From: Vibrio campbellii CAIM 519 = NBRC 15631 = ATCC 25920
GTDB taxonomy: Bacteria > Pseudomonadota > Gammaproteobacteria > Enterobacterales > Vibrionaceae
DNA length: 64,000 nt
Direction: 5' to 3'
Assembly: GCF_002163755.1 (NCBI RefSeq)
Contig: NZ_CP015863.1
Span: 1,488,001 to 1,552,000, forward strand
A program made the position numbers and the translations under genes. The notes under the pieces are model-generated. The model worked only from the letters and a program-made list of their open reading frames with translations. It did no database searches and had not been told where the DNA came from. Below, piece after piece: positions 50,769 through 59,834 of this stretch (position 1 is its first letter; every line of letters begins with the position of its first letter).

Positions 50769-51467
50769 ATGAAATATATAAGAATTATCGGTTGTGCTAT
50801 TGCAGTAATGCTTTTGTCTGGGTGTGTCTCTCGAAAAGCGATGGACATTCCGTCAGACTTTTGGCAAACCGGGGGAGACAAAAATATCGCTGTTGCGTTT
50901 GTTCAGCCACCAGAAATGTATGCGCATCGTGCAGGCGGTGAAGGCCTATTGGACATGGCTATCAACGAAATGGTGACTGATAGCGTTGAATCTCATATTC
51001 AATCACTAACGCATGATAAGTTTGAAGTAGGTAAGTCCAAGGTTGCGCAGTTGATTGAGAGCCGCGGAAGCCACAGTGTGATTCTCCCAGAGTATTATGA
51101 AGCGACCGACGAACATAAACTGCCGAAAGATAAACGCAAAAAAGGTTACTTCGATTACGATGTTTCTGTCGTCAAGGAGCAGTATCAAGCTACACACCTA
51201 CTTGTTATCCAAACCATGGCGGCGGGCACACTGCGTGACTACTACGGATTTATCCCTCTTTCGTCGCCTCGTGGCTATGTGAATGCAGAAGTTACGCTTG
51301 TTGATCTGAGTAACAATAAGATCGTAATGGAGCATCAAATCCTAGAAGAAGTTTTGTTGCCAGAAGACGTTGATTGGGATGATCCAGAGAACCAATACCC
51401 GGAAATTACGAAGGTTGTAAATTTGGCGTTGGAAAGAGCGGCAAATCGACTAACGGAACTATTGTAA
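50769..51467 (+). CDS. Lipoprotein of unknown function
   Basis: A 232-residue exported lipoprotein. The start at 50769 (MKYIRIIGCAIAVMLLSGC) gives a clear lipoprotein signal with lipobox LLSGC and Cys19 as the acylated residue. An AAGGAG site (50753-50758) precedes it. The mature part has no domain I recognise. It is soluble and mixed alpha/beta, with repeated charged segments (KLPKDKRKKGYFDYD) and a C-terminal acidic stretch (LLPEDVDWDDPENQYPEI). It is divergent from purT and transcribed alone, ending at the terminator 51485-51511. The residue after Cys19 is Val, not Asp, so outer-membrane sorting is expected. Confidence 0.82.
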   Translation: MKYIRIIGCAIAVMLLSGCVSRKAMDIPSDFWQTGGDKNIAVAFVQPPEMYAHRAGGEGLLDMAINEMVTDSVESHIQSLTHDKFEVGKSKVAQLIESRGSHSVILPEYYEATDEHKLPKDKRKKGYFDYDVSVVKEQYQATHLLVIQTMAAGTLRDYYGFIPLSSPRGYVNAEVTLVDLSNNKIVMEHQILEEVLLPEDVDWDDPENQYPEITKVVNLALERAANRLTELL

Positions 51468-51484
51468 TAAAACGTTGTTGGAAC

Positions 51485-51511
51485 AAAAAAGAGCCCATTG
51501 GGCTCTTTTTT
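51485..51511. terminator. Bidirectional terminator between the lipoprotein gene and cdd
   Basis: AAAAAAGAGCCC (51485-51496) pairs perfectly with GGGCTCTTTTTT (51500-51511), 3-nt loop. It serves both convergent genes. Confidence 0.93.
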
Positions 51512-51530
51512 GTTAAGCAAAGCTTATAAA

Positions 51531-52418
51531 TTAAACGTTAACAAAGCTCACTGGAATATCAGGATTTAGTGCTTCTAGCGTCGATTGAGTATCAGCTAGG
51601 TGGCTGATCTTACCTTGTGAGTTTTCAACTAACGCAGCAGCTTTGATGTCTTCAAACTTCTCACCAGCCATCAGGATTTGAATTAATGCAACCTGCAGTG
51701 GTGGAAGGCTAGGGTTGAATGCGGCGTTTTCTGCGTACGCGCCTTGGAATACAAGGCCACTGTTCATCTCAAGCGCAATACCACTCAAGTTGTTTGTGTA
51801 TGGCGCGTGGCTAATGTTCATCGCATTGACGGCTTTTTGAATTAAAGCATCGTCTTCATCACAAACAAACTCGTGCTTCACCTCAGCCATAAGACCAGAC
51901 TCAATACCTAGATCCGCCGGACCAAACGCTTCCGGAAGGTAGTGATGAAGTGACTTTTCTTCACGTTCTGGTAACTGGATCTTTAATTCTTTTGCTGTGC
52001 TTAGCTCGTTCATGAACTGACGGCAGTGGCCGCAAGGGCTGTAGTTGATAGTGATGTCTTTCACACCATGCTCGCCTTTCATCCAAGCATGGCTGATGGC
52101 GCACTGCTCAGCATGAACGGTTTGACCTAGCTGAACACCGAAAAACTCCATATTCGCGCCAAAGTAAAGACGACCGGAAAGGCCACGAACAATCGCACCG
52201 ACATAGAATTCAGAGATTGGAGCGTAAGAAAACGCTGCGGCAAAAGGAAGTAGAGCAACACGAAGCTCTTTGTCTGAAAGGTTGGTCGCGTTCAGCAGTT
52301 CACCAAACTGTTGTTCAGAAATAGTGGCATCAAAATCGTCAGCTAAAACGATAGGAGCAAGATGTGTTGAAAGTGCTTCAGGAGCGCTTGCTAGCGCCTG
52401 TTCAATGCGACTTTTCAT
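51531..52418 (-). CDS. cdd: Cytidine deaminase
   Basis: Zinc enzyme of pyrimidine salvage that converts cytidine and deoxycytidine to uridine and deoxyuridine. The 295 residues match the long, dimeric E. coli type, with a catalytic N-terminal domain and a degenerate C-terminal copy. Active-site motifs are VHAEQCAISHAW (His and Glu) and YSPCGHCRQFMNE (two zinc cysteines). As in E. coli it lies just downstream of the yohJK pair. A CRP-like site upstream fits the known CRP/CytR control of cdd. Confidence 0.97.
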   Translation of the reverse strand: MKSRIEQALASAPEALSTHLAPIVLADDFDATISEQQFGELLNATNLSDKELRVALLPFAAAFSYAPISEFYVGAIVRGLSGRLYFGANMEFFGVQLGQTVHAEQCAISHAWMKGEHGVKDITINYSPCGHCRQFMNELSTAKELKIQLPEREEKSLHHYLPEAFGPADLGIESGLMAEVKHEFVCDEDDALIQKAVNAMNISHAPYTNNLSGIALEMNSGLVFQGAYAENAAFNPSLPPLQVALIQILMAGEKFEDIKAAALVENSQGKISHLADTQSTLEALNPDIPVSFVNV

Positions 52419-52473
52419 GTTGAATCCTTGTTATTGCATGGACAGTTATTCTATGTGAAAGATGGAAATATTC

Positions 52474-52489
52474 TGTGCTTTTGATCACG
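52474..52489. promoter_or_regulatory. Possible CRP site upstream of cdd
   Basis: TGTGC-TTTTGA-TCACG matches TGTGA-N6-TCACA with two mismatches and lies 56 bp upstream of cdd. CRP activates cdd in E. coli. Confidence 0.45.
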
Positions 52490-52682
52490 TTAATGTGTGT
52501 AATGATGATTTACGTTACATAATTAGAGTGAGCTCACACATGTATTCGATTTCACGACGATTTAACGTTATCTCTGTCCCACTAATAACTATATCAATGG
52601 ATATTCATATTGCGAATTTTCTGGAAGAGGTTTTGGCTTGCTCACTTTAGATTAAGACTAAGGGGGGCAAGCCAGTCACTTT

Positions 52683-53360
52683 TTATTGGTATAACCAAAC
52701 GGCTAGAGCAAAGAAGCTTGGCGCAAGAATAGAAGTGATGATGCCACAAAGCACCAAAGCAAGAGATGAGAAAGCGGCGTCGCCCGGTTGTTTCTCAGCA
52801 CAGGTTGCTGTGCCGAGTGCATGCGAAACCGTGCCCATTGTCAGGCCACGAGCGATAGGGTGTTTAATGCCGATAAGGTTAAAGATTGGGTAAGCCAAAA
52901 TCGCCCCGAATAAACCAACAATAAGCACTAGAATGGCGGCAACTGCGGCTTCACCACCTAAGTGGCTAGAGATTTCCATCGCAATAGGCGTTGTCACTGA
53001 TTTGCCCACTAAGCTCGCAACGAGGCTGATGTCGGCTTTGAACGCAACAGCAATAAGTGTTGCCGTTAGCATCGACATCACGCTGCCCAAAGAGCAAGCC
53101 AGTGCGATAATGCGCCAATTGGCTTTTATTTGTGGCAATTGCTCATAGAGCGGATACGCTAGCGCAACAACTGCGGGTTGAAGCAAGAAGCTAATGTACT
53201 CGTTGTCGGCGTAGTAGGTTTCAAACGGCACTTTCAAAAAGGTGAGTAGAGGGATCAATACAGCAATGCTGATTAAAAGCGGGTTCGCGATTGGGTTGTT
53301 AACCTTAATTGCGATTTGACGCGCGGCAAGGAAAACCACAATAGTGACAAGTAACCACAT
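52683..53360 (-). CDS. yohK: LrgB/CidB-family membrane protein YohK-like
   Basis: A 225-residue inner-membrane protein of the LrgB family with about six to seven membrane helices. It shows the conserved segment SVTTPIAMEISSHLGG and the later GTVSHALGTATC. It partners the LrgA-like protein encoded immediately upstream (one-base gap). Family members affect autolysis in Gram-positives and, in several bacteria, pyruvate or similar uptake. The role in vibrios is not established. Confidence 0.88.
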   Translation of the reverse strand: MWLLVTIVVFLAARQIAIKVNNPIANPLLISIAVLIPLLTFLKVPFETYYADNEYISFLLQPAVVALAYPLYEQLPQIKANWRIIALACSLGSVMSMLTATLIAVAFKADISLVASLVGKSVTTPIAMEISSHLGGEAAVAAILVLIVGLFGAILAYPIFNLIGIKHPIARGLTMGTVSHALGTATCAEKQPGDAAFSSLALVLCGIITSILAPSFFALAVWLYQ

Positions 53361-53361
53361 A

Positions 53362-53736
53362 TCAATGTTTCTCCTTGAGTAAGTAATCCAAGAACCAAGC
53401 CAAGCTGATCAATACAATCAGCGACCCTCCGACTGCACTTGCAATAATAGGCAGCGCGTTCGCCAACAACATATCAAAGTGCTGCATCAAACCAACGCTG
53501 ATTGGGACGAACAGTAGGATCATGTAGCGAATGAAAAGTGTTGCGCCAGGCTTAACCCATTCGACTTTTACCAAGCCAAGAGTCATTGAGAAAAACAGCA
53601 CAAGCATACCGATGACACTTCCAGGAACAGAAACGCCAGTGAGGTTTTGAATAGTGTTGCCGATGCCAAGTGCTCCCATTATGAGTGCGAGGGAAATGAG
53701 CAAATGGACCAGCTGTAGTAATCGATCTTTTATCAT
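53362..53736 (-). CDS. yohJ: LrgA/CidA-family membrane protein YohJ-like
   Basis: A 124-residue protein with four predicted membrane helices, of the holin-like CidA/LrgA family. It has the typical VPGSVIGMLVLFFSMTLG and RYMILLFVPISVGLMQHFD segments. It is transcribed with yohK and lies next to cdd as in E. coli. The start is uncertain: the ATG at 53736 gives the usual length, while an upstream GTG at 53763 would add nine residues, and neither has a good ribosome-binding site. Confidence 0.85.
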   Translation of the reverse strand: MIKDRLLQLVHLLISLALIMGALGIGNTIQNLTGVSVPGSVIGMLVLFFSMTLGLVKVEWVKPGATLFIRYMILLFVPISVGLMQHFDMLLANALPIIASAVGGSLIVLISLAWFLDYLLKEKH

Positions 53737-53794
53737 TTTGACAGTATATAAAACAACAAGCACACCCGGAGGTGCGCTTGAACAAGGTAAGAAA

Positions 53795-55216
53795 TTAGGA
53801 GGCTAAGCTCTCTACATAACGATAGACAGATTTTAGTATTGCTATCTTCTTTTCGTCACTTTCATGTTCGTGAACTAAGTTTTCTAAGTTCAGCATGTAC
53901 TCTTCAATCTGGCTTTCGAACACTTCGCGACAATGTTGTGCCCAGCGTCTTTGTTCTTGTTCATCCAAGGTGCCAGCATAGTGACGAGCACGGTAACGGA
54001 ATAACAACGGCTTGATACGTTTGTCATCAAACTCAATATCCAGCGCAGCCAGATTATTCGGATCCGTTTCACGAATGATGTCCATCGCCGCGCGGTCAGC
54101 TGGTGAGAAGAAGCCGTCATAAAGCTGTGTATCCACGTCGTCGCTCTTTTCGAATTCACGCTCAATAGAGAATAGACTAATTAGTTTTTCGCGGATTTCT
54201 GGGTGTTGGCGTAACAAAGCTAAATTGCTTAAACATTTCTGACGATCGATACCAATAACTTCCGCATTTTCCGCAGTCAGGGTCTTAGCAGGCGCGAGGA
54301 TAGGGCACTTGTTCAGGTGCACGAGCTTAACGGGTACAGGCAGCAGGTCACCCAATTCGTCACGCTTGGTGTACAAACGTTCTTTCAACTCTTCTGCTGA
54401 AAGTTCTAAGATCGGCTGAGGATCCTTCGCCAAGTCAATCGTAATGACAGCGTTATTGTTGGTTGGGTGCCAAGCCACAGGCACAATCCAACTGGTGTAT
54501 TGGCATTCGCGTCCCAACATGCCCGACACGTGCATCAACGGCGTCATGTTAACAATATCGACTAACTCGTTCAGTTTGCGTTTGTTACGCATCGAGAAAA
54601 AGTAATCAAACAGTTTTGGTTGAGCGGCCTTCACTTTCTTCGCCATCTCAATCGTTGCAACCACGTCTGCCATCGCATCGTGGGCATTGCTGTGTTCAAT
54701 ACCATTTGCTACGGATAAATGCTCAAGTTTGAAACTTGTAAAGCCTTCATCATTTTCTGGCCATTCTACGCCCTCTGGGCGAAGAGCATGACACGCACGC
54801 ATTACATCGAGTAAATCCCAGCGTGAGTTACCGTTTTGCCAGCTCCACGCATAAGGATCGATAAAGTTGCGGTAACAGGTGTAACGTGTGACTTCGTCAT
54901 CGAAGCGAATACTGTTGTAGCCAAGACTAGTGGTATTTGGCTTAGAAAGCTCTGCGTGGATCTTAGCGATAAATTCAGGTTCAGGTAGGCCTTCTTGCAT
55001 CGCTTTTTGTGGCGTAATACCAGTGATTAAAGCGGCGTCTGGTGAAGGAAGGTAATCAGCGGGCGGACGACAGTACATGACCAAAGGTTCACCAATGATA
55101 TTGAAGTTTTCATCAGTACGAACGCCAGCGAATTGGCTTGGACGATCTTTGGCTGGACTTGTTCCCCAAGTCTCGTAATCAAAAAAGAAAAAAGTGGGCT
55201 GATTATCTTGGTGCAT
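53795..55216 (-). CDS. sbcB: Exodeoxyribonuclease I
   Basis: A 473-residue 3'-5' single-strand DNA exonuclease used in mismatch repair and recombination. The DEDDh active-site residues are visible: FFFDYETWGTSPAKDRPSQFAG (D-x-E), the ExoII region LGYNSIRFDDEVTRY and the late HDAMADVVATIEMAKK. The length agrees with E. coli SbcB. It is convergent with none of its neighbours and ends 59 bp upstream of yohJ on the same strand. Confidence 0.97.
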   Translation of the reverse strand: MHQDNQPTFFFFDYETWGTSPAKDRPSQFAGVRTDENFNIIGEPLVMYCRPPADYLPSPDAALITGITPQKAMQEGLPEPEFIAKIHAELSKPNTTSLGYNSIRFDDEVTRYTCYRNFIDPYAWSWQNGNSRWDLLDVMRACHALRPEGVEWPENDEGFTSFKLEHLSVANGIEHSNAHDAMADVVATIEMAKKVKAAQPKLFDYFFSMRNKRKLNELVDIVNMTPLMHVSGMLGRECQYTSWIVPVAWHPTNNNAVITIDLAKDPQPILELSAEELKERLYTKRDELGDLLPVPVKLVHLNKCPILAPAKTLTAENAEVIGIDRQKCLSNLALLRQHPEIREKLISLFSIEREFEKSDDVDTQLYDGFFSPADRAAMDIIRETDPNNLAALDIEFDDKRIKPLLFRYRARHYAGTLDEQEQRRWAQHCREVFESQIEEYMLNLENLVHEHESDEKKIAILKSVYRYVESLAS

Positions 55217-55299
55217 TCTGCTTACCGTCTACGGAACCTATAGAGGTATTAGACCATTCAACGCTTTGACTCGCAACGAAAGATGCAAGGTGACGTTGT

Positions 55300-55333
55300 G
55301 AAAATGAAAAAGCCGAACGGTAATCTTCGGCTT
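55300..55333 (-). terminator. Intrinsic terminator after the DUF1826 gene
   Basis: AAGCCGAA (55310-55317) pairs with TTCGGCTT (55326-55333). Read on the minus strand the stem is followed by TTTTTCATTTTC. It ends the DUF1826 transcript before sbcB. Confidence 0.85.
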
Positions 55334-55377
55334 GATGTTTTGTGTTTGATTAATGTTTGGGCAATTGCTGATTTTTA

Positions 55378-56058
55378 TTAGCCAAAATCGAGAGTAAGTA
55401 GTAAACGAGTTTCACTCGATTGGATGTTAGGCGAGCGATGTACCAAGCCTTTATTTTCATTGCCAATCCAACGTTCACCTTTTAGTAGGGCGACGTCACC
55501 GACAGAAAGGTGTTGGATGTCATTCTCTGCGTTGTAAAGCCCCGATTCCGCATCCGGTAGCCCATTGCTACCACGTCCAAGCTTTGAGCGGTCTATAGCA
55601 TTGTTGGCTAACCATTGTGTGGCGGTTCCATGGTACGTCGTTACCAATCGGCAAGGCACTTGGTCAACGTGAAAGCGAGGACACATCGCGCTATTGAGTG
55701 TCGCTAGGCGCAGTCCTGCGTCTTCTAACTCGAATAAATAGCAAAACATGTCGACCAACTCCGCGATATTTCTAAGTAGTAACTCTGGGGCATTTCCGTC
55801 AGTTGCGTATTGCAACGTTTCATAAGCACTTTCAGGAGAAACATTCAGCGATTTATTGAAGTTAGGGTGTGAGGTGATGAACTGATTCGTGGCATCGACA
55901 AGCGGTTGATCGAATTGTCGTTGCCAGATAGCGATGTTGATATCTTCCTGATAAATGTCCGCTAATACCGTAGGTTCTCTTCTTGAGCTGAAACACGGCA
56001 TTTGTTGTCCATTGGCTAAGATTTCAATTAAGTTGGGTTCGGTTAAAGTTGAAGTCAT
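55378..56058 (-). CDS. DUF1826 protein, probably zinc-starvation induced
   Basis: A 226-residue protein of the DUF1826 family, of unknown biochemical function. The start MTSTLTEPN at 56058 has GGAGG seven bases upstream; a start at 56088 adds ten unrelated residues. The conserved centre CPRFHVDQVPCRLVTTYHGTATQWL and the end HRSPNIQSSETRLLLTLDF (His, His, Arg) have the look of a double-stranded beta-helix with possible metal ligands. A Zur-like palindrome lies 47 bp upstream. Comparative genomics has linked DUF1826 genes to zinc homeostasis, which fits. Confidence 0.8.
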   Translation of the reverse strand: MTSTLTEPNLIEILANGQQMPCFSSRREPTVLADIYQEDINIAIWQRQFDQPLVDATNQFITSHPNFNKSLNVSPESAYETLQYATDGNAPELLLRNIAELVDMFCYLFELEDAGLRLATLNSAMCPRFHVDQVPCRLVTTYHGTATQWLANNAIDRSKLGRGSNGLPDAESGLYNAENDIQHLSVGDVALLKGERWIGNENKGLVHRSPNIQSSETRLLLTLDFG

Positions 56059-56104
56059 GTCATAACCTCCAGTGTTATTCGAATACAATTTGTAATTGTT
56101 GGAA

Positions 56105-56119
56105 TGTTATATCATAACA
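56105..56119. promoter_or_regulatory. Zur-like palindrome upstream of the DUF1826 gene
   Basis: TGTTAT-ATC-ATAACA has perfect 6-bp arms and closely fits the gamma-proteobacterial Zur box (GAAATGTTATANTATAACATTTC core). It overlaps the likely promoter of the DUF1826 gene. Confidence 0.7.
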
Positions 56120-56221
56120 ATTGATTTGAACACACTGATTCGTCGTGCAAGTCACGACAAGATTGCTAAGTGTTTGAAAGTTAAGAGTGCGAATTGAATG
56201 ATGGCCCATTTAACTGAGCTC

Positions 56222-56258
56222 AAAAAAACAAAAAAGCCGATGGTAAAACATCGGCTTT
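56222..56258 (-). terminator. Intrinsic terminator after tcyP
   Basis: AAAGCCGATG (56233-56242) pairs with CATCGGCTTT (56249-56258), 6-nt loop. On the minus strand it is followed by a long T-rich run. Confidence 0.92.
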
Positions 56259-56285
56259 GTAAGGCAGTTGACTATTGGGAAGTAA

Positions 56286-57659
56286 TTACGCTTTCTGTTC
56301 TTCCAACGTAGTTTCGCTATTGGTCGACTTTAACACGCGGCTGGTAATGGTGCCGGCTGTCATAGCGCCAGAGACATTCAATGCGGTACGCGCCATATCG
56401 ATCAATGGTTCGATAGAGATAAGCAGTGCTGCAATTGTCACAGGCAAGCCCATCGCAGGTAGTACAATCAGGGCTGCAAAGGTTGCGCCGCCGCCCACAC
56501 CGGCAATACCAAATGAGCTAATCGTGATGATAGCAATTAGTGACAGAATAAAGTTGATGTCTAGAGGATCGATACCCATTGTTGGCGCTACCATTACCGC
56601 AAGCATTGCTGGGTAGATACCTGCACAGCCGTTCTGGCCTATAGTGGCACCGAAAGACGCTGACAAGTTCGCAATCGCTGGTGGTACGTTTAACTTTGTG
56701 ATTTGTGCTTCTACATTAAGCGGGATGGTTGCCGCTGAGCTGCGTGATGTGAAGGCAAACGTCAGTACTGGCCAAATCTTCTTAAAGTACTCAGCAGGGC
56801 TAACACCAACGAAAGACACAAGTAGACCGTGCACAAGGAACATCAGGGCAATCGCTACGTAGGAGGCAACAATGAAACCCAGCAGGTTAAGAATGTCGCC
56901 AGCGCTTGAGGTCGCCACAACTTTCGCCATTAGGGCTGCAATGCCGTAAGGCGTCAATGCCATGATCATCTTAACCAGACGCATAACGATAGATTGAGCC
57001 GCTTCGACAAAAGTGCGGATTGGTGATTCTAGCTCTTCTTTTTCCGCCATCACTTTACGTGCAGCGATACCAACCAAAACACCAAAAATAACCACAGCAA
57101 TAATTGAGGTCGAACGAGCTCCAGTTAAATCAGCAAACGGATTGGTTGGGATAAAGCTGACCAACATTTGAGGAATCGTTAGATCACTCACTGAGCCTGC
57201 ACGACTCTCTAATACAGCAATACGAGCCGTTTCACGCGCACCTTCAGTAAGACCTTCAGCAGAAAGGCCAAATGTCGTTGTTACGAGGATACCAATGATG
57301 GCAGCAATGGCTGTCGTGACCAATAAAACTGAAATTGTGATGCCAGAAATTTTGCCTAGTGACCCGCCTTTCTCAAGTTTTACTACAGCAGAAATCATGG
57401 AGACCAGTACCAATGGCATGATGACCATCTTCAACAGGCCAACGTAACCACTGCCGACGATGCCAACCCACTCAAGCGTTTGAGCAATCACATCACTGCC
57501 TTCACCATGAATCAGTTGTAGAGCAAGACCGAAAAGTGAACCAGTCACTAAACCAATCAACACAAGACGAGACAAGGTGTTCTGTTTTTGTTGCTGATTA
57601 AAAAGAAAGAATAATATGGCGATAAACACCGCCAGAGAGGCAACCACTGCGAAATTCAT
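56286..57659 (-). CDS. tcyP: L-cystine symporter TcyP-like
   Basis: A 457-residue inner-membrane symporter of the dicarboxylate/amino acid:cation (DAACS) family with about eight transmembrane helices and two re-entrant loops. The substrate-site regions are AFTSRSSAATIPLNVEAQ and FGATIGQNGCAGIYPAML. This spelling is typical of the TcyP/YdjN cystine importer rather than of GltP or DctA. It is a single-gene unit ending at a strong terminator. Substrate assignment rests on family resemblance. Confidence 0.85.
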   Translation of the reverse strand: MNFAVVASLAVFIAILFFLFNQQQKQNTLSRLVLIGLVTGSLFGLALQLIHGEGSDVIAQTLEWVGIVGSGYVGLLKMVIMPLVLVSMISAVVKLEKGGSLGKISGITISVLLVTTAIAAIIGILVTTTFGLSAEGLTEGARETARIAVLESRAGSVSDLTIPQMLVSFIPTNPFADLTGARSTSIIAVVIFGVLVGIAARKVMAEKEELESPIRTFVEAAQSIVMRLVKMIMALTPYGIAALMAKVVATSSAGDILNLLGFIVASYVAIALMFLVHGLLVSFVGVSPAEYFKKIWPVLTFAFTSRSSAATIPLNVEAQITKLNVPPAIANLSASFGATIGQNGCAGIYPAMLAVMVAPTMGIDPLDINFILSLIAIITISSFGIAGVGGGATFAALIVLPAMGLPVTIAALLISIEPLIDMARTALNVSGAMTAGTITSRVLKSTNSETTLEEQKA

Positions 57660-57852
57660 AATTTGACCTTATCAATTAGCCCAAAATACTGACTGTTTTT
57701 ATACATTTGGCTATAAACTGTGGGCGTAAGATAACGCTCAGGATATAACTTTAAAAATGAAAAACAGGCATTAGATAGATCGAAAATGAATATAAAAATG
57801 AGACTCATATCTCGTGAAATAGCAGGCTAGCACGAGATTTATGCGATTTTGC

Positions 57853-58548
57853 TCAGTCGTAGTGCTTAATGAGGTCGAGCATTTCCCTTCTATGCAAATA
57901 GATGACTGGGTCTTCTTGGTAGCTGAAAACTTGATAAATCATCGCTTTGGCGACATCTTGAGCCTGAAAGGGTACAAAATTAGCCAGTTTTCCCAGCATA
58001 AGCGGACGAATAACTTTAGAAAGAGTTTGAACAATTTTCTCATCCGTACGAGGATTTTCTCGTTGCCCGACCAAAGGCCCCGGCCTTGCGAATACCACTT
58101 CTTCAAAGCCCATCTTTTCAATGTTTTTTTCCATATGGCCTTTGCAGGCAAGGTAATGGGACGATGAAGACACTTTCGCACCTAAACTCGATACGACAGC
58201 AAGGCGCTTCACGCCAATCAGCTTCATTTGTTGGGCAACTTTACATACCAACTCGACATCTATCTTCCTTAAACCGTCTTTGCTTCCTGCTTGCTTTAAC
58301 GTAGTACCGAGACAAATAAAACCCACGCGAGGGGTAGGCTGTTGTTCGTCCCAATCATGAATAGATAGTTCTGCGTCTAGCAGTGGGATAATTTTATTAC
58401 TTGGATCGGCAATGTCAGTGAGGGTTCGTCGAGAAAGACAGTACAGAGTTTCGATACTAGGCTGCGAGATCAGTTGATGGATGACTTCTTTTCCTACCAA
58501 CCCAGTCGCACCTGCGATAATGACACATGCATTTGAATCGTTACTCAT
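57853..58548 (-). CDS. NAD(P)-binding Rossmann-fold oxidoreductase
   Basis: A 231-residue atypical short-chain dehydrogenase. The nucleotide-binding loop is AGATGLVGKEVIHQL at residues 12-26, and a YxxxK-like motif appears in YLACKGHMEKNIEKMGF. GPLVGQRENPR follows. It resembles the HTATIP2/YbjT-type NAD(P)H-binding proteins; no substrate can be proposed. It is transcribed alone, and a terminator hairpin (58665-58693) lies upstream of its start. Confidence 0.8.
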   Translation of the reverse strand: MSNDSNACVIIAGATGLVGKEVIHQLISQPSIETLYCLSRRTLTDIADPSNKIIPLLDAELSIHDWDEQQPTPRVGFICLGTTLKQAGSKDGLRKIDVELVCKVAQQMKLIGVKRLAVVSSLGAKVSSSSHYLACKGHMEKNIEKMGFEEVVFARPGPLVGQRENPRTDEKIVQTLSKVIRPLMLGKLANFVPFQAQDVAKAMIYQVFSYQEDPVIYLHRREMLDLIKHYD

Positions 58549-59203
58549 CGTATTCTTCCTCTTAGAGAACAGTTGCTTAGGCTATTGTAGCTTATCTAAG
58601 CATTAGGCATGCTATCAATGTTTGATAAATGATGTATTTGCTCTAGTGTTTTCCGACACAAATAAAAAGACCCGCGGGACAAACGGGTCTTTTGGACTAG
58701 GAGAATGATAAGGGTATGAAACGCCGGGGTAGGCGCTTTTGTGTTGGTTTGCCTCTCTTCGTGGGGCGACGACTTTGATTGGCAAACATGGTCTCTCGCT
58801 TTAGTTGTAGGGGACAATTCATTAGAAGCATCAGACATGCCAACTTTATCGAAGGGGTTACATTATCCGGATTTATCTATCTAGTAGTCTCTGTTAGCAA
58901 GATATATGGCGACTTTAAAACCTTAATTTATTCAATTTCTTATTGGTGTTTTCTGTGCGAGGTCTGTGTAGAACGATTTTTTATGTTCGATTAAAACTTC
59001 CTCAAAATATCGAGTGTTAGCTTTATTTTCTAATTAAATAAGATGATTGAACTGACATTGCTGTCAATATAAATGTCAAAATGATAAAAGACACGCTCAA
59101 AAAGAGAAAATCAGTGAAATTGCTTGGGAGAGGGGTACACTTGTTCTCTCAATTTGTTGGGAGCCTCATTTCTCTCGCGGTTTTCTAAGACCAAGGACGT
59201 CGT
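58549..59203. other. 655-bp intergenic region upstream of the flavin reductase and cob genes
   Basis: It contains the bidirectional terminator at 58665-58693 and then AT-rich DNA. An 80-codon minus-strand frame (58596-58838) runs through the terminator and is rejected. I looked for the conserved cobalamin-riboswitch box before the cob genes and did not find one. Confidence 0.6.
58665..58693. terminator. Terminator-like hairpin upstream of the NAD(P)-binding gene
   Basis: AAAAGACCCG (58665-58674) pairs with CGGGTCTTTT (58684-58693), 9-nt loop, with A and T runs on either side. Which transcript it ends is unclear, since both neighbours point away from it; it may end a lost gene. Confidence 0.8.
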
Positions 59204-59815
59204 ATGAACATAGATCTCAGAACACTTACACCAACGCAGGTGTACCATTTGATGACTCAAACTGTCATTCCTCGCCCAATCGCTTGGGTGCTCACAGACT
59301 CAGGTGAGCAAAACTTCAACTTAGCGCCATTTTCCTACTTTACTGCGGTCTCTAGCCGTCCACCTTTATTGATGATTTCTGTGGGAAAAAAGCCCAATGG
59401 GGATATCAAGGACACCACGCGAAATGCATTAGAAACTGGTAAGTTGGTTATCCATATTGCACCAAGCGCTCTCGCGGATAAAGTCACTCTATCTTCTGCC
59501 ACATTAGAACATGGGGAATCTGAACTGGAGACGACTCAACTTGAGACGGTTGATTTCCAAGGTTTCGAATTACCACGCTTAGAGGGTGCGCCAATTGCAT
59601 TTGGCTGTAAGTTACATGAAGTCATTGAGATGGGTGAGACGCCACAAAGTTTAATCTTTGCAGAGATTGAACACATTTATGTCGATGAGCGGGCCATATC
59701 CATGGGGGATGGCCGTTTAAAAGTTGATGCCTTAGCTGTAGAACCATTAGCTCGGTTAGGCGGTAATGAATACGCCACGTTAGAAAAAACTTTTTCTGTC
59801 GCTCGTCCAAAATAA
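59204..59815 (+). CDS. Flavin reductase-like (split-barrel FMN-binding) protein
   Basis: A 203-residue protein of the flavin reductase/flavoredoxin family. The family opening VIPRPIAWVLT is followed by NLAPFSYFTAVSSRPPLLMISVG, the FMN-binding part, and NALETGKLVIHI. It should bind FMN and pass electrons from NAD(P)H or a redox partner. It sits 19 bp before cobT on the same strand, so it is probably co-transcribed. A role in reducing cobalt or flavin for corrinoid assembly is possible but only inferred. Confidence 0.85.
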   Translation: MNIDLRTLTPTQVYHLMTQTVIPRPIAWVLTDSGEQNFNLAPFSYFTAVSSRPPLLMISVGKKPNGDIKDTTRNALETGKLVIHIAPSALADKVTLSSATLEHGESELETTQLETVDFQGFELPRLEGAPIAFGCKLHEVIEMGETPQSLIFAEIEHIYVDERAISMGDGRLKVDALAVEPLARLGGNEYATLEKTFSVARPK

Positions 59816-59834
59816 AGAATAAGGAATCATCATC

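Noticed and set aside
58596..58838. 80-codon minus-strand frame upstream of the NAD(P)-binding gene
   Set aside because: It reads straight through a strong bidirectional terminator and has low-complexity, non-protein-like composition.
58694..59203. Cobalamin riboswitch before the cob genes
   Set aside because: The conserved B12 box was not found on either strand by inspection; a covariance-model search would be decisive.
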